A stretch of DNA of 64,000 nt from positions 5,750,896 to 5,814,895 of the forward strand of contig CM074762.1 of NCBI GenBank assembly GCA_037355855.1, in the 5' to 3' direction. The notes under the pieces are model-generated. The model was not told the DNA's origin. It did no database searches and saw only the letters and a list, made by a program, of their open reading frames with translations. Shown here piece by piece: positions 29,957 to 42,099 of the stretch. This stretch comes from Pseudo-nitzschia pungens (Eukaryota; Bacillariophyta; Bacillariophyceae; Bacillariales; Bacillariaceae). How positions within the stretch are numbered: position 1 is the stretch's first letter; the number at the start of each line of letters is the position of its first letter. A program made the position numbers and the translations under genes.

Positions 29957-31539
29957 CATTCCAAAAGCAGTAGTAGTATCAGTAGTTTTATTACATTTAT
30001 CTTCTAGTAGGGACAAGCAAAGAATTAAATAAATAGGTACCTGGTTGGGCTACTACTAGTAGGGTAGTAGATAACATGAGTAACGTCTTGGTAAAGACCT
30101 TGTGAGCATAGAATTGAGTTCTGGTACCATACATAATGCGTACCATACGGTATGTATGAATCAGTCTGTAATTGTTATGTTCAAAATCGTACAATTTTTT
30201 ATGATTTGATTATGAGGCAAGATTACTTTTACTTTAATCATCTAGTACTACCATTACCATACTAATAGTGGCAGTAGTATTAGATTCATCTTAAGGGACG
30301 TGTCTAGAATCAAATAGGGATAGATTTTGGTTTGGTTACTACTAGTACTAGTAATGGCAATAGAATTAGATTCATGCAGGGATGAGCCTAGAATCAAAAA
30401 ATATGGAAGGATTTTGTTTGGCCTATATGTTGTACTACGTACCGGTAGATGGCTTGTTAACCTTAGGGTACGGACCTTGTGAACATAGAATTGAGTTCTG
30501 GTACCATACATAATACATACCATACGGTATGTATGAATCAGTCTGTAATTTTTATGTTCAAAATTGTACAATTTATTATGAGTGGATTACGAGTTAAGAT
30601 TACTGGTACTTTAATCAGCTAGTACTACTACCGTACTATTATTGGCAGTAGTATTAGATTCATCTAGAGGGACATGTCTAGAATCAAATAGGGATAGATT
30701 TTGGTTTGGTTACTACTAGTAATGGCAATAGAATTAAATTCATCAAGGGATGAGCCTAGAGTCCAAAAATATGGAAGGTTTTTTGTTTGGCCTTCATGTA
30801 CTATTAATACCGTATGGTAGTAGATGGCTTGTTAACCTTACGGTATGGACCTTGTGAGCATAGAATTGAGTTTTGGTACCATACCTAGTACATACAGTAG
30901 TATGTATGAATCATTCTGTAATTTTTATGTTCAATCAAAATCGTACAATTTTTTTTGGTACCATACGTAATAGAGTTCATCCAGGGATGAGCCCAGAATC
31001 AAAAAATACGGAAGGATTTTGTTTGGCCTTTGTGTTGTAGTACGTACCGGTAGATGGCTTGTTAACCTTAGCGTAAGGTTACGAACCTTGTGAGCATTTT
31101 TAGCATGCGTTGGATCCCTCATAGACCAAAAAATGCAAATGGGACACCACACCTGGGGTATAAAATGGGTCTCTTTGGAACAGAAGTGAAGGTACAAGAA
31201 CTCTCTTCTTGCTTCTATCACCTATTGCTAGACAAAAGTTTAGTGTCTTAGCTTTCGAAAGAACCTTCCTAGAGGTTCAAATGCCAGGTATAAGCCTTTC
31301 ATTGCAGTGAAATCACATTTGCAGGGCAGGTACAGTCCCTGTTCAAGTCACAATGAAAGGTAGACCAATACAACTGAGTTAACTAGTGTCTAACCAGGCA
31401 TAAGGACATAGTTGAGGAGAGTTCAACCCAAAAAGAACGATTTGAATTGGTTGAAAATTGATCCATAGTCAACCTTGTATGTGCTAGGTGGTCAGTTATT
31501 TCAGAACGGAGGTAGTAGTAATAGCTAAGAATACCGGTA
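29957..31539. repeat. Diverged copies of the 397-bp repeat family, with a unique island
   Basis: The blocks gaatcagtctgtaattttta, agagggacatgtctag and gatgagcctagaatcaaaaa recur at irregular spacing. About 31090-31500 is mostly unique sequence. No gene supported. Confidence 0.7.
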
Positions 31540-33490
31540 ATTTAATCAACTAGTACTACTACTACTATTAGTTGCAGTACTAGTATTAGATCCATCTAGA
31601 GGGACATGTCTAGAATCAAATAGGCATAGATTTCGGTTTGGTTACTACTAGTATTAGTGGCAATAGAATTAGATTCATCCAGGGATGAGCCTAGAATCAA
31701 AAAATACAGAAGGATTTTGTTTGGCCTTTGTGTTGTACTACTAGTGCGGTAGTAGATGACATTAGTAACCTCTTGGTACAGACCTTGCGAGCATGATAGA
31801 ATTGAGTTTTGGTACCGTACATGATACTATGTACAGTTTCTGGTATGAATCAGTCTGTAATTTTTATGTTCAAAATCATACAATTTTTTATTAGTGGATT
31901 ACGAGGTAAGATTACTGGTACCGGGTGTAACATGTTACTAATCATTTAGTAAGGTTACTACTACTAGTAGTGGCAGAACTAGCATTAGATTCATCTAGAG
32001 GGACATGTCTAGTAGAATCAAATAGGCATAGATTTTGGTTTGGTTATTAGTAGTGGCAGGTAGCATTAGACTCATCCTGGGATGAGCCGAGAATCAAAAA
32101 ATACAGAAGGATTTTGTTTGGCCTTTGTGTTGTACTACTAGTGCGGTAGTAGATGACATTAGTAACCTCTTGGTACAGACCTTGCAAGCATGATAGAATT
32201 GAGTTTTGGTACCGTACATGATACTATGTACAGTTTCTGGTATGAATCAGTCTGTAATTTTTATGTTCAAAATCATACAATTTTTTATTAGTGGATTACG
32301 AGGTAAGATTACTGGTACCGGGTGTAACATGTTACTAATCATTTAGTAAGGTTACTACTACTAGTAGTGGCAGAACTAGCATTAGATTCATCTAGAGGGA
32401 CATGTCTAGTAGAATCAAATAGGCATAGATTTTGGTTTGGTTATTAGTAGTGGCAGGTAGTATTAGACTCATCCTGGGATGAGCCGAGAATCAAAAAATA
32501 CAGAAGGATTTTGTTTGGCCTTTGTGTTGTACTACTAGTGCGGTAGTAGATGACATTAGTAACCTCTTGGTACAGACCTTGCAAGCATGATAGAATTGAG
32601 TTTTGGTACCGTACATGATACTATGTACAGTTTCTGGTATGAATCAGTCTGTAATTTTTATGTTCAAAATCATACAATTTTTTATTAGTGGATTACGAGG
32701 TAAGATTACTGGTACCGGATGTAACATGTTACTAATCATTTAGTAAGGTTACTACTACTAGTAGTGGCAGAACTAGCATTAGATTCATCTAGAGGGACAT
32801 GTCTAGTAGAATCAAATAGGCATAGATTTTGGTTTGGTTATTAGTAGTGGCAGGTAGCATTAGACTCATCCTGGGATGAGCCGAGAATCAAAAAATACAG
32901 AAGGATTTTGTTTGGCCTTTGTGTTGTACTACTAGTGCGGTAGTAGATGACATTAGTAACCTCTTGGTACAGACCTTGCAAGCATGATAGAATTGAGTTT
33001 TGGTACCGTACATACTATGTACAGTTTCTGGTATGAATCAGTCTGTAATTTTTATGTTCAAAATCGTACAATTTTTCATTAGTGGATTACGAGGTAAGAT
33101 TACTGGTACCGGATGTAACATGTTACTAATCATTTAGTAAGGTTACTACTACTAGTAGTGGCAGAACTAGCATTAGATTCATCTAGAGGGACATGTCTAG
33201 TAGAATCAAATAGGCATAGATTTTGGTTTGGTTATTAGTAGTGGCAGGTAGCATTAGACTCATCCTGGGATGAGCCGAGAATCAAAAAATACAGAAGGAT
33301 TTTGTTTGGCCTTTGTGTTGTACTACTAGTGCGGTAGTAGATGACATTAGTAACCTCTTGGTACAGACCTTGCAAGCATGATAGAATTGAGTTTTGGTAC
33401 CGTACATACTATGTACAGTTTCTGGTATGAATCAGTCTGTAATTTTTATGTTCAAAATCGTACAATTTTTTATTAGTGGATTACGACGTA
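31540..33490. repeat. Tandem array with 397-bp unit
   Basis: The marker tagaattgagttttggtacc occurs at 31797, 32194, 32591, 32988 and 33382, giving periods of 397, 397, 397 and 394. Units are nearly identical, so the array expanded or homogenised recently. Stop codons fill all frames. Satellite-like; no function shown by sequence. Confidence 0.9.
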
Positions 33491-33599
33491 AGATTTTGTT
33501 TTGGTAACATACATAATACGTACAATATGGTATGTATGAATCAGTCTGTAATTTTTATGTTCAAAATCGTAGAATCATCTTGGGACGTGCTATTGATCA

Positions 33600-34816
33600 A
33601 ATAAAGATAGATCTATTACTTTAATCAGCTACTAGTACGAGTAGTACTACCACTAGTAATTAGTAGTAGTGGCAGTGGTATTAGATTCATCTAGTAGTAC
33701 GTACAGTGAACCTTAATTACGTATGAGTCAGTCTGTAATTTTTATGTTCAAAATCATACAATTTTTTATTAGTAGTGGATTACGAGGTAAGGTTACCGGT
33801 AAGATTACTACTACTACTGGTAATTAGTAGTAGTGGCAGTGGTATTAGATTCATCTAGTAGTACGTACAGTAATTACGTATGAGTCAGTCTGTAATTTTT
33901 ACGTAGTACGTAGTAGTGGATTACGAGGTAAGATTATTACTACTACTAGTAATTACTAGTAGTAGTGGCAGTGGTATTAGATTCATCTAGTAGTACGTAC
34001 AGTAATTACGTATGAGTCAGTCTGTAATTTTTATGTTCAAAATCGTACAATTTTTTATTAGTAGTGGATTACGAGGTAAGGTTACCGGTAAGATTACTAC
34101 TACTACTGGTAATTAGTAGTAGTGGCAGTGGTATTAGATTCATCTAGTAGTACGTACAGTAATTACGTATGAGTCAGTCTGTAATTTTTATGTTCAAAAT
34201 CGTACAATTTTTTATTAGTAGTGGATTACGAGGTAAGGTTACCGGTAAGATTACTACTACTACTGGTAATTAGTAGTAGTGGCAGTGGTATTAGATTCAT
34301 CTAGTAGTACGTACAGTAATTACGTATGAGTCAGTCTGTAATTTTTATGTTCAAAATCGTACAATTTTTTATTAGTAGTGGATTACGAGGTAAGGTTACC
34401 GGTAAGATTACTACTACTACTAGTAATTACTAGTAGTAGTGGCAGTGGTATTAGATTCATCTAGTAGTACGTACAGTGAACCTTAATTACGTATGAGTCA
34501 GTCTGTAATTTTTATGTTCAAAATCATACAATTTTTTATTAGTAGTGGATTACGAGGTAAGGTTACCGGTAAGATTACTACTACTACTGGTAATTAGTAG
34601 TAGTGGCAGTGGTATTAGATTCATCTAGTAGTACGTAAAGTAATTACGTATGAGTCAGTCCGTAATTTTTACGTAGTAGTGGATTACGAGGTAAGATTAC
34701 TTACTACTACTAGTAATTACTAGTAGTAGTGGCAGTGGTATTAGATTCATCTAGTAGTACGTACAGTAATTACGTATGAGTCAGTCTGTAATTTTTATGT
34801 TCAAAATCGTACAATT
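33600..34816. repeat. Shorter satellite-like repeats (~130-170 bp) derived from the 397-bp unit
   Basis: The phrase gagtcagtctgtaattttta recurs about eight times between 33727 and 34800 at 130-170-bp spacing, with ggtaaggttaccggtaagat and ggcagtggtattagattcat between. It shares gtctgtaatttttatgttca with the larger unit. Confidence 0.85.
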
Positions 34817-37618
34817 GCACCTTTAGGTATCACAACCACACATACGGTATACTTATCAAAACCACTAGAGGTACGAAATTAGACAATTGTCATTAAAAAC
34901 CAGCATCACAACTCCGACGAAAATATATTATGCCAATTTCTCATAAAACCAGTAATACTACAACTTAGACGAAAATATAATATGCCGATTGATTCAAAAA
35001 CCGATCAATTAATATTGCTATTTCTCATCAAAAACAGTAAAAATGTCTATTTTCATAACCGCGAATGTCCTCGGTTTTAAGCGTTGAAATTGTACTGGCT
35101 CTACGCACTAAAAACAGTATTTTTCAGTTTTTACCAAAATCCCGTTTCTCACACTCTTCAGCTTCTTAAGGAAGTTAAAGTTACGTTTGTAAATGTGATC
35201 AAAGTTAGGGATAATCATTTACAACTCCACTAATTGCAACTTCAATAGACACGTGTTTGCATGTTTAAATAAAATTCGAAATCGTTGATTCATTTCGATT
35301 TTCCATTCGACAGACCCATAGAGAACTGTCCGTGAGATTGAAAAAATTCTTTTTTTCGGAGAACGAACCACGTCCTATGAGTCCGTTCGAAGAAAATACG
35401 AACCTCTGGGATTGAAAAATTTCTATTTTTGGAGAACGAACCACATCCTAATTTACCGGATATGAGTCCGTTCCACGAAGATACGATTACTATTAATTAA
35501 AGAAATCATGATCGGTGTCCCGGCGACGTGCTGGTAGCGGGTGATGATCGTCTCTCAGTTGAGGTGTTCAAGACAAGGGAGGGGGATGACCCCAAAACTA
35601 CTTGAAGTCTGTCGGTATTATTGTGCAAGAAGCGTGCCCTCTGGAATGTTCCTTTGAACTATTTCCTTATCGTGACAAGATTACGAGTCCTAAGCATTTT
35701 TGGTAGCGGTTCCTGAGCCAGTGAAGTAGTACCGTAGGAGGATCTTTTCATTCAATAGAGACGACATTCTTTTAATTTTAAAATTGAGAATGAAATGAAA
35801 TACGAAGTAACAAAAAATAAAATTCAATTTTGTTTTTGAGGGCTGCGGGAATTTTTTTCATTTCCCTCAGCTGCGGGAGTGTTTTTTGCTTCTGCAGGAG
35901 CGTTTTCTGCCTCTGTGGGAGGGTTTTTTGCTTCTACGGGAACAACACATGTTTTTTGGAGGACCAACTGTAGGAAAATAATTTCCCGCAGACTCACTGG
36001 GACATGGCGATGAATTGAAGTATTTCATCAAGAAACGATAGGGCAATGATAAGCAATTTCTACCGGTGTCACATTGATTTACCGGTACGTGCATTGCCAT
36101 AAGTGCAAACAGAGGCATTCATAACTACTACGTAGTACGTAGTAGTTTTTAAAAAAGAAAAAGTATCCAAAGTACGAGGAATATGGACGATACCTTGTAC
36201 GGATTGCGAGACCAGAAAATTTTGTTCTCATTCTCGTGAAGTTTACTGAAGTTAGAACATTGGGACTACAAATTCGCTCATCTTATGTCGTTGTGTGCCG
36301 TATCACCGATTTCACTTATGCATCAGTAGTTACGGTATGTTTTTGCAACACGTCCCGGAAATGTTGCTGACTATGATTCCCTTACAATGCTAATGAGAAG
36401 TAAGGTTACTTCGTATTATTTTTGTGACATGCGTTCCCTTTTTTCAAAACCTCCCGGTGCCAGAAGAGAACAATGAGCAGCAGTTCTGTTCAAATACATG
36501 GTATTCTCAATAAGGGATCGAACCTTTTCTTAATTAAAAAAATGAAACTGCAGAGATCGTTACTAAGTAGTAAATAATATCGTCTCGGATTGTCCCAGAG
36601 AGAAGGTCATGAACTGGAAGTGTCTATTCATAGTGTTTTGGTCATCAAAGCTGCGGGACGGAAGAAGAAGATCATTGATTACTTATGAAACCAATTTATG
36701 TAATTCACTACTCGTAGTATTTGCGATTTCATGGGATTTGTTAACAAACTCTGAGAATGTTGAAGTATACGAACGATTCCCCTACTTTTGGAATTAGCAC
36801 ATAGAGCACCCAACACATCCTAATTGATTGTAGTAACCCACTACGCACTTCATATTAAAAAAAATTGCGCCCTCATGACCTTGTTCGTCAGTTCTTGAAC
36901 TTCCCCATTGAAAACCAAAACTAAAGGTATGTTTATGTGATGTTTCAATAATTTGCTTCTCCCCTATGACACCATGATACCAGACGAGCAATTGCGTCGC
37001 ATCTGGTTCTTCTGATTTTCTGACGCTAATTACGTTTTACTCGTAAGCCTCGTGTCATAATACTACCTTCTAAGGCAAAGTTGCAATAATTGATACTAAT
37101 TACTACACTACAGGTACTTCGTATTATTTTTTTAACGTCGAACGTGTTGAAGTAAGTTAATGCTCTCAAGAAGCAGAAATTTTAAGTCGTACCGGTAAGG
37201 TATTTTTTTCATACAGTATCAGGAAAAAAAATAATACGCTAACTTACTCTTCCAAACTTTTGTGAGAACAAAACAGTATTCCGTACGGTAAGTTAACTTA
37301 CTGGAACAAGAAGTGCTTTTAATTGTAAAAAAAAAAGAATTTATTGTGCAGTGAATTTCTGTGGAGACCAAAACCGAAGAATACTTACAATTCAAAACGA
37401 TACCAGAACCAAACAAAAAATTCTACAACTTCTCGTTAATCCAGAAAGCGCAACCTTTACACTCATCTTCTAATCCTTACTCCTGGAACAACCAACACGC
37501 CACTGGTTTCATCATCCAACCCCACCGACAGTAAACCGTTTGTACCTCTCATAAATTTCAAATCGGCCACGACGAATTCCAATTCCAAGACACAGTCACA
37601 CAAGCTAAGAACGAAATC
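34817..37618. other. Intergenic region, no gene supported
   Basis: AT-rich. About 35330-35485 holds two diverged direct copies of a ~75-bp block (gagaacgaaccac...gagtccgttc). About 35870-35945 has three ~27-bp units around gggagtgttttttgcttctg; the small minus-strand frame through it is an artefact of that repeat. A near palindrome actactacgtagtacgtagtagt lies at about 36124. The last ~200 bp must hold the promoter of the gene at 37619, but no TATA box is convincing. Confidence 0.5.
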
Positions 37619-39088
37619 ATGGCGTCTCTGCTTCTCAAACCACCCAAGAACCCACCGCAAGAGGCGGAAGTCTCCGAAGGCCGGTGGGAAAGTCACCCCT
37701 ACGCTTCTCTCTACGAGCAAGTAATGTCGGCCCATCCAGATGCAGTCGTAAGCAACGCCATGACACCGAATTCCAATTCCAATTCGAATACGGGTCCGGC
37801 CATCCCGGCTATGATCACCTCCATGGGATTCCCCACCCCCAACATCATATCTCTCCCCATGCGCGATTCCGATGATTCTCCCGCCGTGGTTCCGCCCTCG
37901 TCGTCGGCATCCTCCGTCTCTGAGACTGACTCCAGCTACGACGGCGAAGAAGAAGAAGAAGACGATAGAGAAGACGACGATGTCATTGCGCTTTTGCGAA
38001 ACGGAAATCTCGACATTCACAACCTGGAACTCGATGATGACGAGGACGATGACGATGTTATTTCGGTCCAAACCATCGACTCGATGGAGACCATTGACTT
38101 CGTCCCGTCCTGCGCCACATCCTCTGAACTCCACGTGGTGGGTTCTTCTTATCCTTCCTCTGAAGATGCTTCAACCTCCATACATCCCAAGAAGAGAGCG
38201 AGACCAAACGAAAGCCTTGCCCCTTGTGTTTCTACCGTCAACACTACCACCCGGCTCTCTCAGCCCAGAAAGACACCCTCCTCATTCGACGCGGCTCTGT
38301 TGCCACCGATGAAGAAATTCAAGGCTGTTTCTTCAAGAAGCGTGCCAACAAACCTGGATTTGCACGGGAGTCTCGAGAAGAAGCTGATGATGGAAGCCCA
38401 GCAGCACCAGCATATAATGGCGTCCCTAGAGCACCAAAAATGCATGTTCGCCTCGATGAGACTCCGATTGGAACATCAAGCGTTGCAGAAGCATCTGATG
38501 GAAAAACAGTTCCTCCTCAGCCTGATTCATCAGGAGAACCAAAAACTGCTGCAGATGAATAAAGTAAGGAAGGGCAAGAACAAGCCAAAGAAGACCCGAT
38601 CGTCATCGTCATCGTCCGGTGCAATCAAGAGCACGAAAAATGACGCCAAGTGGTTGATGATGTTCGAGAAACTCAAGGTCTACAAGAAGCTCCACGGAAA
38701 CACACTGGTGCCGGTCCGGTACAAAGATCGTCAGCTCGGGGAATGGGTCCGTCAGCAGCGCCGGAGGTGTAAGCGGCCGGACCGAACGAAGATGCTGGAA
38801 GACATTGGTTTTGTCTTTATCGTCCGGCCCAACCAGGGGGTCTGGTCCGAAATGTACAAAAAACTCATCGAGTACAAGATAACACACAACGGGTCCACCA
38901 ATGTTCCACTGGGCGACAAGGACTACCCCGAGCTCGCTGAGTGGGTCGGCCGGCAACGAATGCTATACCGACACTGGGGGATCTCGAGGCACCGCAAGGA
39001 CCTGCTGGAACGAATCGGATTCAACCTGAAGGACAAGAATGGCCGGCGAAGAAAAGCAAACAATATTTATACCACTGCAACGAAATAA
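37619..39088 (+). CDS. HA-domain protein (two helicase-associated domains), probably nuclear
   Basis: 489 residues, intronless, ATG to TAA. It has two C-terminal helicase-associated domains of the kind common as stand-alone arrays in diatoms: residues ~344-400 (KWLMMFEKLKVYKKLHGNTL, then LGEWVRQQRR) and ~409-470 (EMYKKLIEYK, LAEWVGRQR, LLERIGF). The family is thought to bind nucleic acid, but no function is established for such proteins. Residues 107-149 are strongly acidic (runs of Glu/Asp), KKRARP (191-196) and the basic run at ~315-327 look like nuclear localisation signals, and 253-312 is a Gln/His-rich probable coiled coil. A transcriptional role is an inference. It is the only intact non-transposon gene in the window and has no close partner. 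Confidence 0.88.
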   Translation: MASLLLKPPKNPPQEAEVSEGRWESHPYASLYEQVMSAHPDAVVSNAMTPNSNSNSNTGPAIPAMITSMGFPTPNIISLPMRDSDDSPAVVPPSSSASSVSETDSSYDGEEEEEDDREDDDVIALLRNGNLDIHNLELDDDEDDDDVISVQTIDSMETIDFVPSCATSSELHVVGSSYPSSEDASTSIHPKKRARPNESLAPCVSTVNTTTRLSQPRKTPSSFDAALLPPMKKFKAVSSRSVPTNLDLHGSLEKKLMMEAQQHQHIMASLEHQKCMFASMRLRLEHQALQKHLMEKQFLLSLIHQENQKLLQMNKVRKGKNKPKKTRSSSSSSGAIKSTKNDAKWLMMFEKLKVYKKLHGNTLVPVRYKDRQLGEWVRQQRRRCKRPDRTKMLEDIGFVFIVRPNQGVWSEMYKKLIEYKITHNGSTNVPLGDKDYPELAEWVGRQRMLYRHWGISRHRKDLLERIGFNLKDKNGRRRKANNIYTTATK

Positions 39089-40285
39089 TGTAATCATGAT
39101 AATAATATACTACAATACTGCAATGAAATAACTACAGAAGAATTACAGGTCAACGCGTCTTTCGCATTCGAACACTGTAACATTGAAAGCCCGCATTACA
39201 GTATTCATGCTTCTTTCACGCTCTATTAGGTGCACGGGATGAAGTCATTCATTGTAGCACGTACGAAACAAGCTTCGGTGGGTAAGGTTACGTATGAATG
39301 CATTCATTCATTCCATCACATCGCATCGCATCGCATCGCATCGGGTCGTTCACGTTAATTTTTGATAGAGATTGAGAATGAAAAACCGTAGAGAAGACAG
39401 CTATATCCTCCTCCAACTTGGTACGTGTTCCAAACGAGCGTGAGTACAAGTACGTGTACTTGTACATCCAAGAAGAATTTCGCACTATTATTACTTCTGA
39501 CTTGCATTTCTTTCATCCATCACTCTCAATAGCGTCAGGAATGAATGAATCGTTCTCCTCCGGAATTGACAAATATTATCGATCGGGGCCCAGCAATACC
39601 GGTGCTATTACTTAGTAGTTGTTAGCGTCCATTAAGTCAAGAAGTTGATGGGTCGTGAGTAAGGTCATCCATTATTATTGCACAAGCGTGATTGTTTACT
39701 TATTACATTACAATCATGGTTCGGGGATCTCCATATCATTTTTTTAAAATAGTACGAAGTAATAAGTAAACCTTACACGGTATCATACATTGAAATACAG
39801 AATGAGTTCGTGTTGCGTTAACAATGATACTGACGTAATATTGAAAAATCAAAAACCAGTTCTGTATTTCGATAGTAGCAAAATTTCATAATTAAAATTA
39901 GGTGAAAATCGTGTTCGAAATTCAATTGGGTGTGTATGACTCAACGCTTGACAGGATTTTCAAATATGCATTTTTCGAATCGTGTTCTTTTGTGATTCAG
40001 ATTAGTGTTTTTCCCGAACTTTATGTAATTGGGATTCACGATCACAAAGGAAAACAATGAATGTAATGCCGTATTCTTGATCCCATGGGAACAAGCTGAG
40101 GTGGTGGAGCTGGTGGATTAGTTGAGAGAAATAATTTTAGAAGGCATGAATGAGCGATTCCCGAAACTAATATGTGTAATATCATAATATCATAACCTAA
40201 ATTCAATGTCCACATTGTTTTTGGCGCACCCCAACGGACAGGCATTAAAAACGGATGACAGACAGGCGTGCAGAAGGCCTATTTT
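39089..40285. other. Intergenic region, no gene supported
   Basis: AT-rich. A (gcatc)n microsatellite sits at about 39320-39345 beside cattcattcattc. Small frames here lack any protein-like character. Confidence 0.5.
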
Positions 40286-41212
40286 TATGAAGTTATCCAA
40301 GTGTGTGCTACCATCTGTGCTAAGGCTCCTGTGTAGGAGAATGTACTGGGGCTACAGTCAGCAGCCTCCAGTAACTGACTAACAGGTGCTGGGCTGGGTG
40401 CTAGAACTGTGTGCTAATTGCTAGCAACAGGCTTAGCAACAGGCTTAGCAACAGGCTTAGCAACAGGCTTAGCAACAGGCTTAGCAACAGGCTTAGCAGC
40501 AGACCTATATCCTACTATATCCTGTTTAGTATGGATGCTAGCAGAGTTTACTAGGGTCACCGCGTACGATTTGTACCAATCGTACGTACCCCGAGTAAAG
40601 CACCTTTTATGGTGTAGCTAAATGCTACAGGGTTAGGGTTGCTAAGGCTACGAGATACTGATGGTGCTAACCTACCATAATATCTTGCTAAGATACGATG
40701 CTACCGCCGGGGTCGGGTCATTGGTGTATAATATATACCATGACCGGATACCCAGCCCAAACAGTTACCAAACGTGCTAGCACACGATTCGATCTAATTA
40801 ATCGGAGATACCTACGATACTCCGATACAGTACGCTACCCGTAGAATACAGTACCAGAGCTACAGAGCGCTGTTATTATACAAGTTAGCGAGCATCGCTG
40901 TCACGATACGATACAGAGCTGAGCGCTTTGGCTCAGCTCCCCTTTTATTCACTCTTTCTTTTATACTCTAAAATAAACACGCCTATCATGCCCTCCCCTT
41001 TCGATCGATTCCGATGTACCTCTAGGGAAGTGCCTTGTATTGCTTGAGCGTATGCAATAGACCTTGAACAGTCCACTGTAGACTCACGATTTGCCAGGAC
41101 TTTATGTGTTATTATTGTTAGGGCTTTCCCCTATTTTTTTCCAGTACGCAGTACAAGATGTTTATCTACGATTAAGTTCCCCGAAGACCGCTGACGAGCG
41201 GATATCAACACA
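40286..41212 (+). repeat. Copia-2 5' LTR (~927 bp)
   Basis: Begins TATGAAG like copia-1 and ends gatatcaacaca. It includes about seven 12-bp caggcttagcaa units (40428-40500). More diverged from the copia-1 LTRs than those are from each other. Confidence 0.9.
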
Positions 41213-42099
41213 GTTTATCAGACCCACCGCTCGACCCACTTCTACGAACCGGGACGCCGGCTAGAGCGCGTGATGAAACCCAGCTGGCTGATCACCACTG
41301 GCATCCATGCCTACACTTGGATGTAAAACCTCAGCTGAAACTGGACCAGCAGCTGACATCGCGAGATCCCTGATGTTAATGGGGAGCCCTTCCCCAGACA
41401 CGCGACCGACCGGAGCCCACACATCCACCTCTGGGGCCTGTTGATACGCAGTTGTTGATACAGTAGATGAGCATCATGGTGGCACCATGGAGGCTCAATC
41501 CGGTAGGGGAAGGAGCAGGACGTGGAGAAAGCAGCGTCCATGATTCCCTGTTATTTTACAGGATTCAAGGGGGACGCTTGCTTGCAACGGATGGAACCAC
41601 ACTGGAAAAAGAAAAGAACTTTCCAGTGAAGACAGTGTCCAGCAGACCAAGGACATGACGTCAGTCCCATCCGAAACATCGAGGCGCAGACAACCTCGAA
41701 CCTGCTATACCATCGATTTTGATTTTAGCCAAGGGAATTTGGAATCAGACAAGCCAAGAACCCTGAGATCTGTCATATCTCAGAATCAAATCGATTGGTC
41801 CAGAGCAGAAAGACCGATAGAATTCTTCTCTTTTGGTCGTAACCAACCATCGAATCGGAACCATCGATGTGGATACCCTTTTAACCAACCATCGACTCGG
41901 AACAATCGATGTGAATACCTTTTTAGACGTCGGCACGAAACAGTTGACACGAAAACGCTGACGTGATACCTTTTTTTCTTTCGGAATTGTCGATACGGAA
42001 CAATCGACGCGGACCATCGATTGGAGACAGCTCCCACCACAAAAGAATTTGGTTTAGAAACTAAAGCAAGTTAGGTACTCAGAGCAAGTCAAGTCAACC
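41213..42099 (+). other. Copia-2 leader
   Basis: Matches 7350-8392 with deletions, beginning gtttatcagacccaccgctc. Non-coding. Confidence 0.65.

Noticed and set aside
28988..34816. CRISPR-like array
   Set aside because: Units are 135-397 bp tandem repeats without distinct unique spacers, in a eukaryotic genome.
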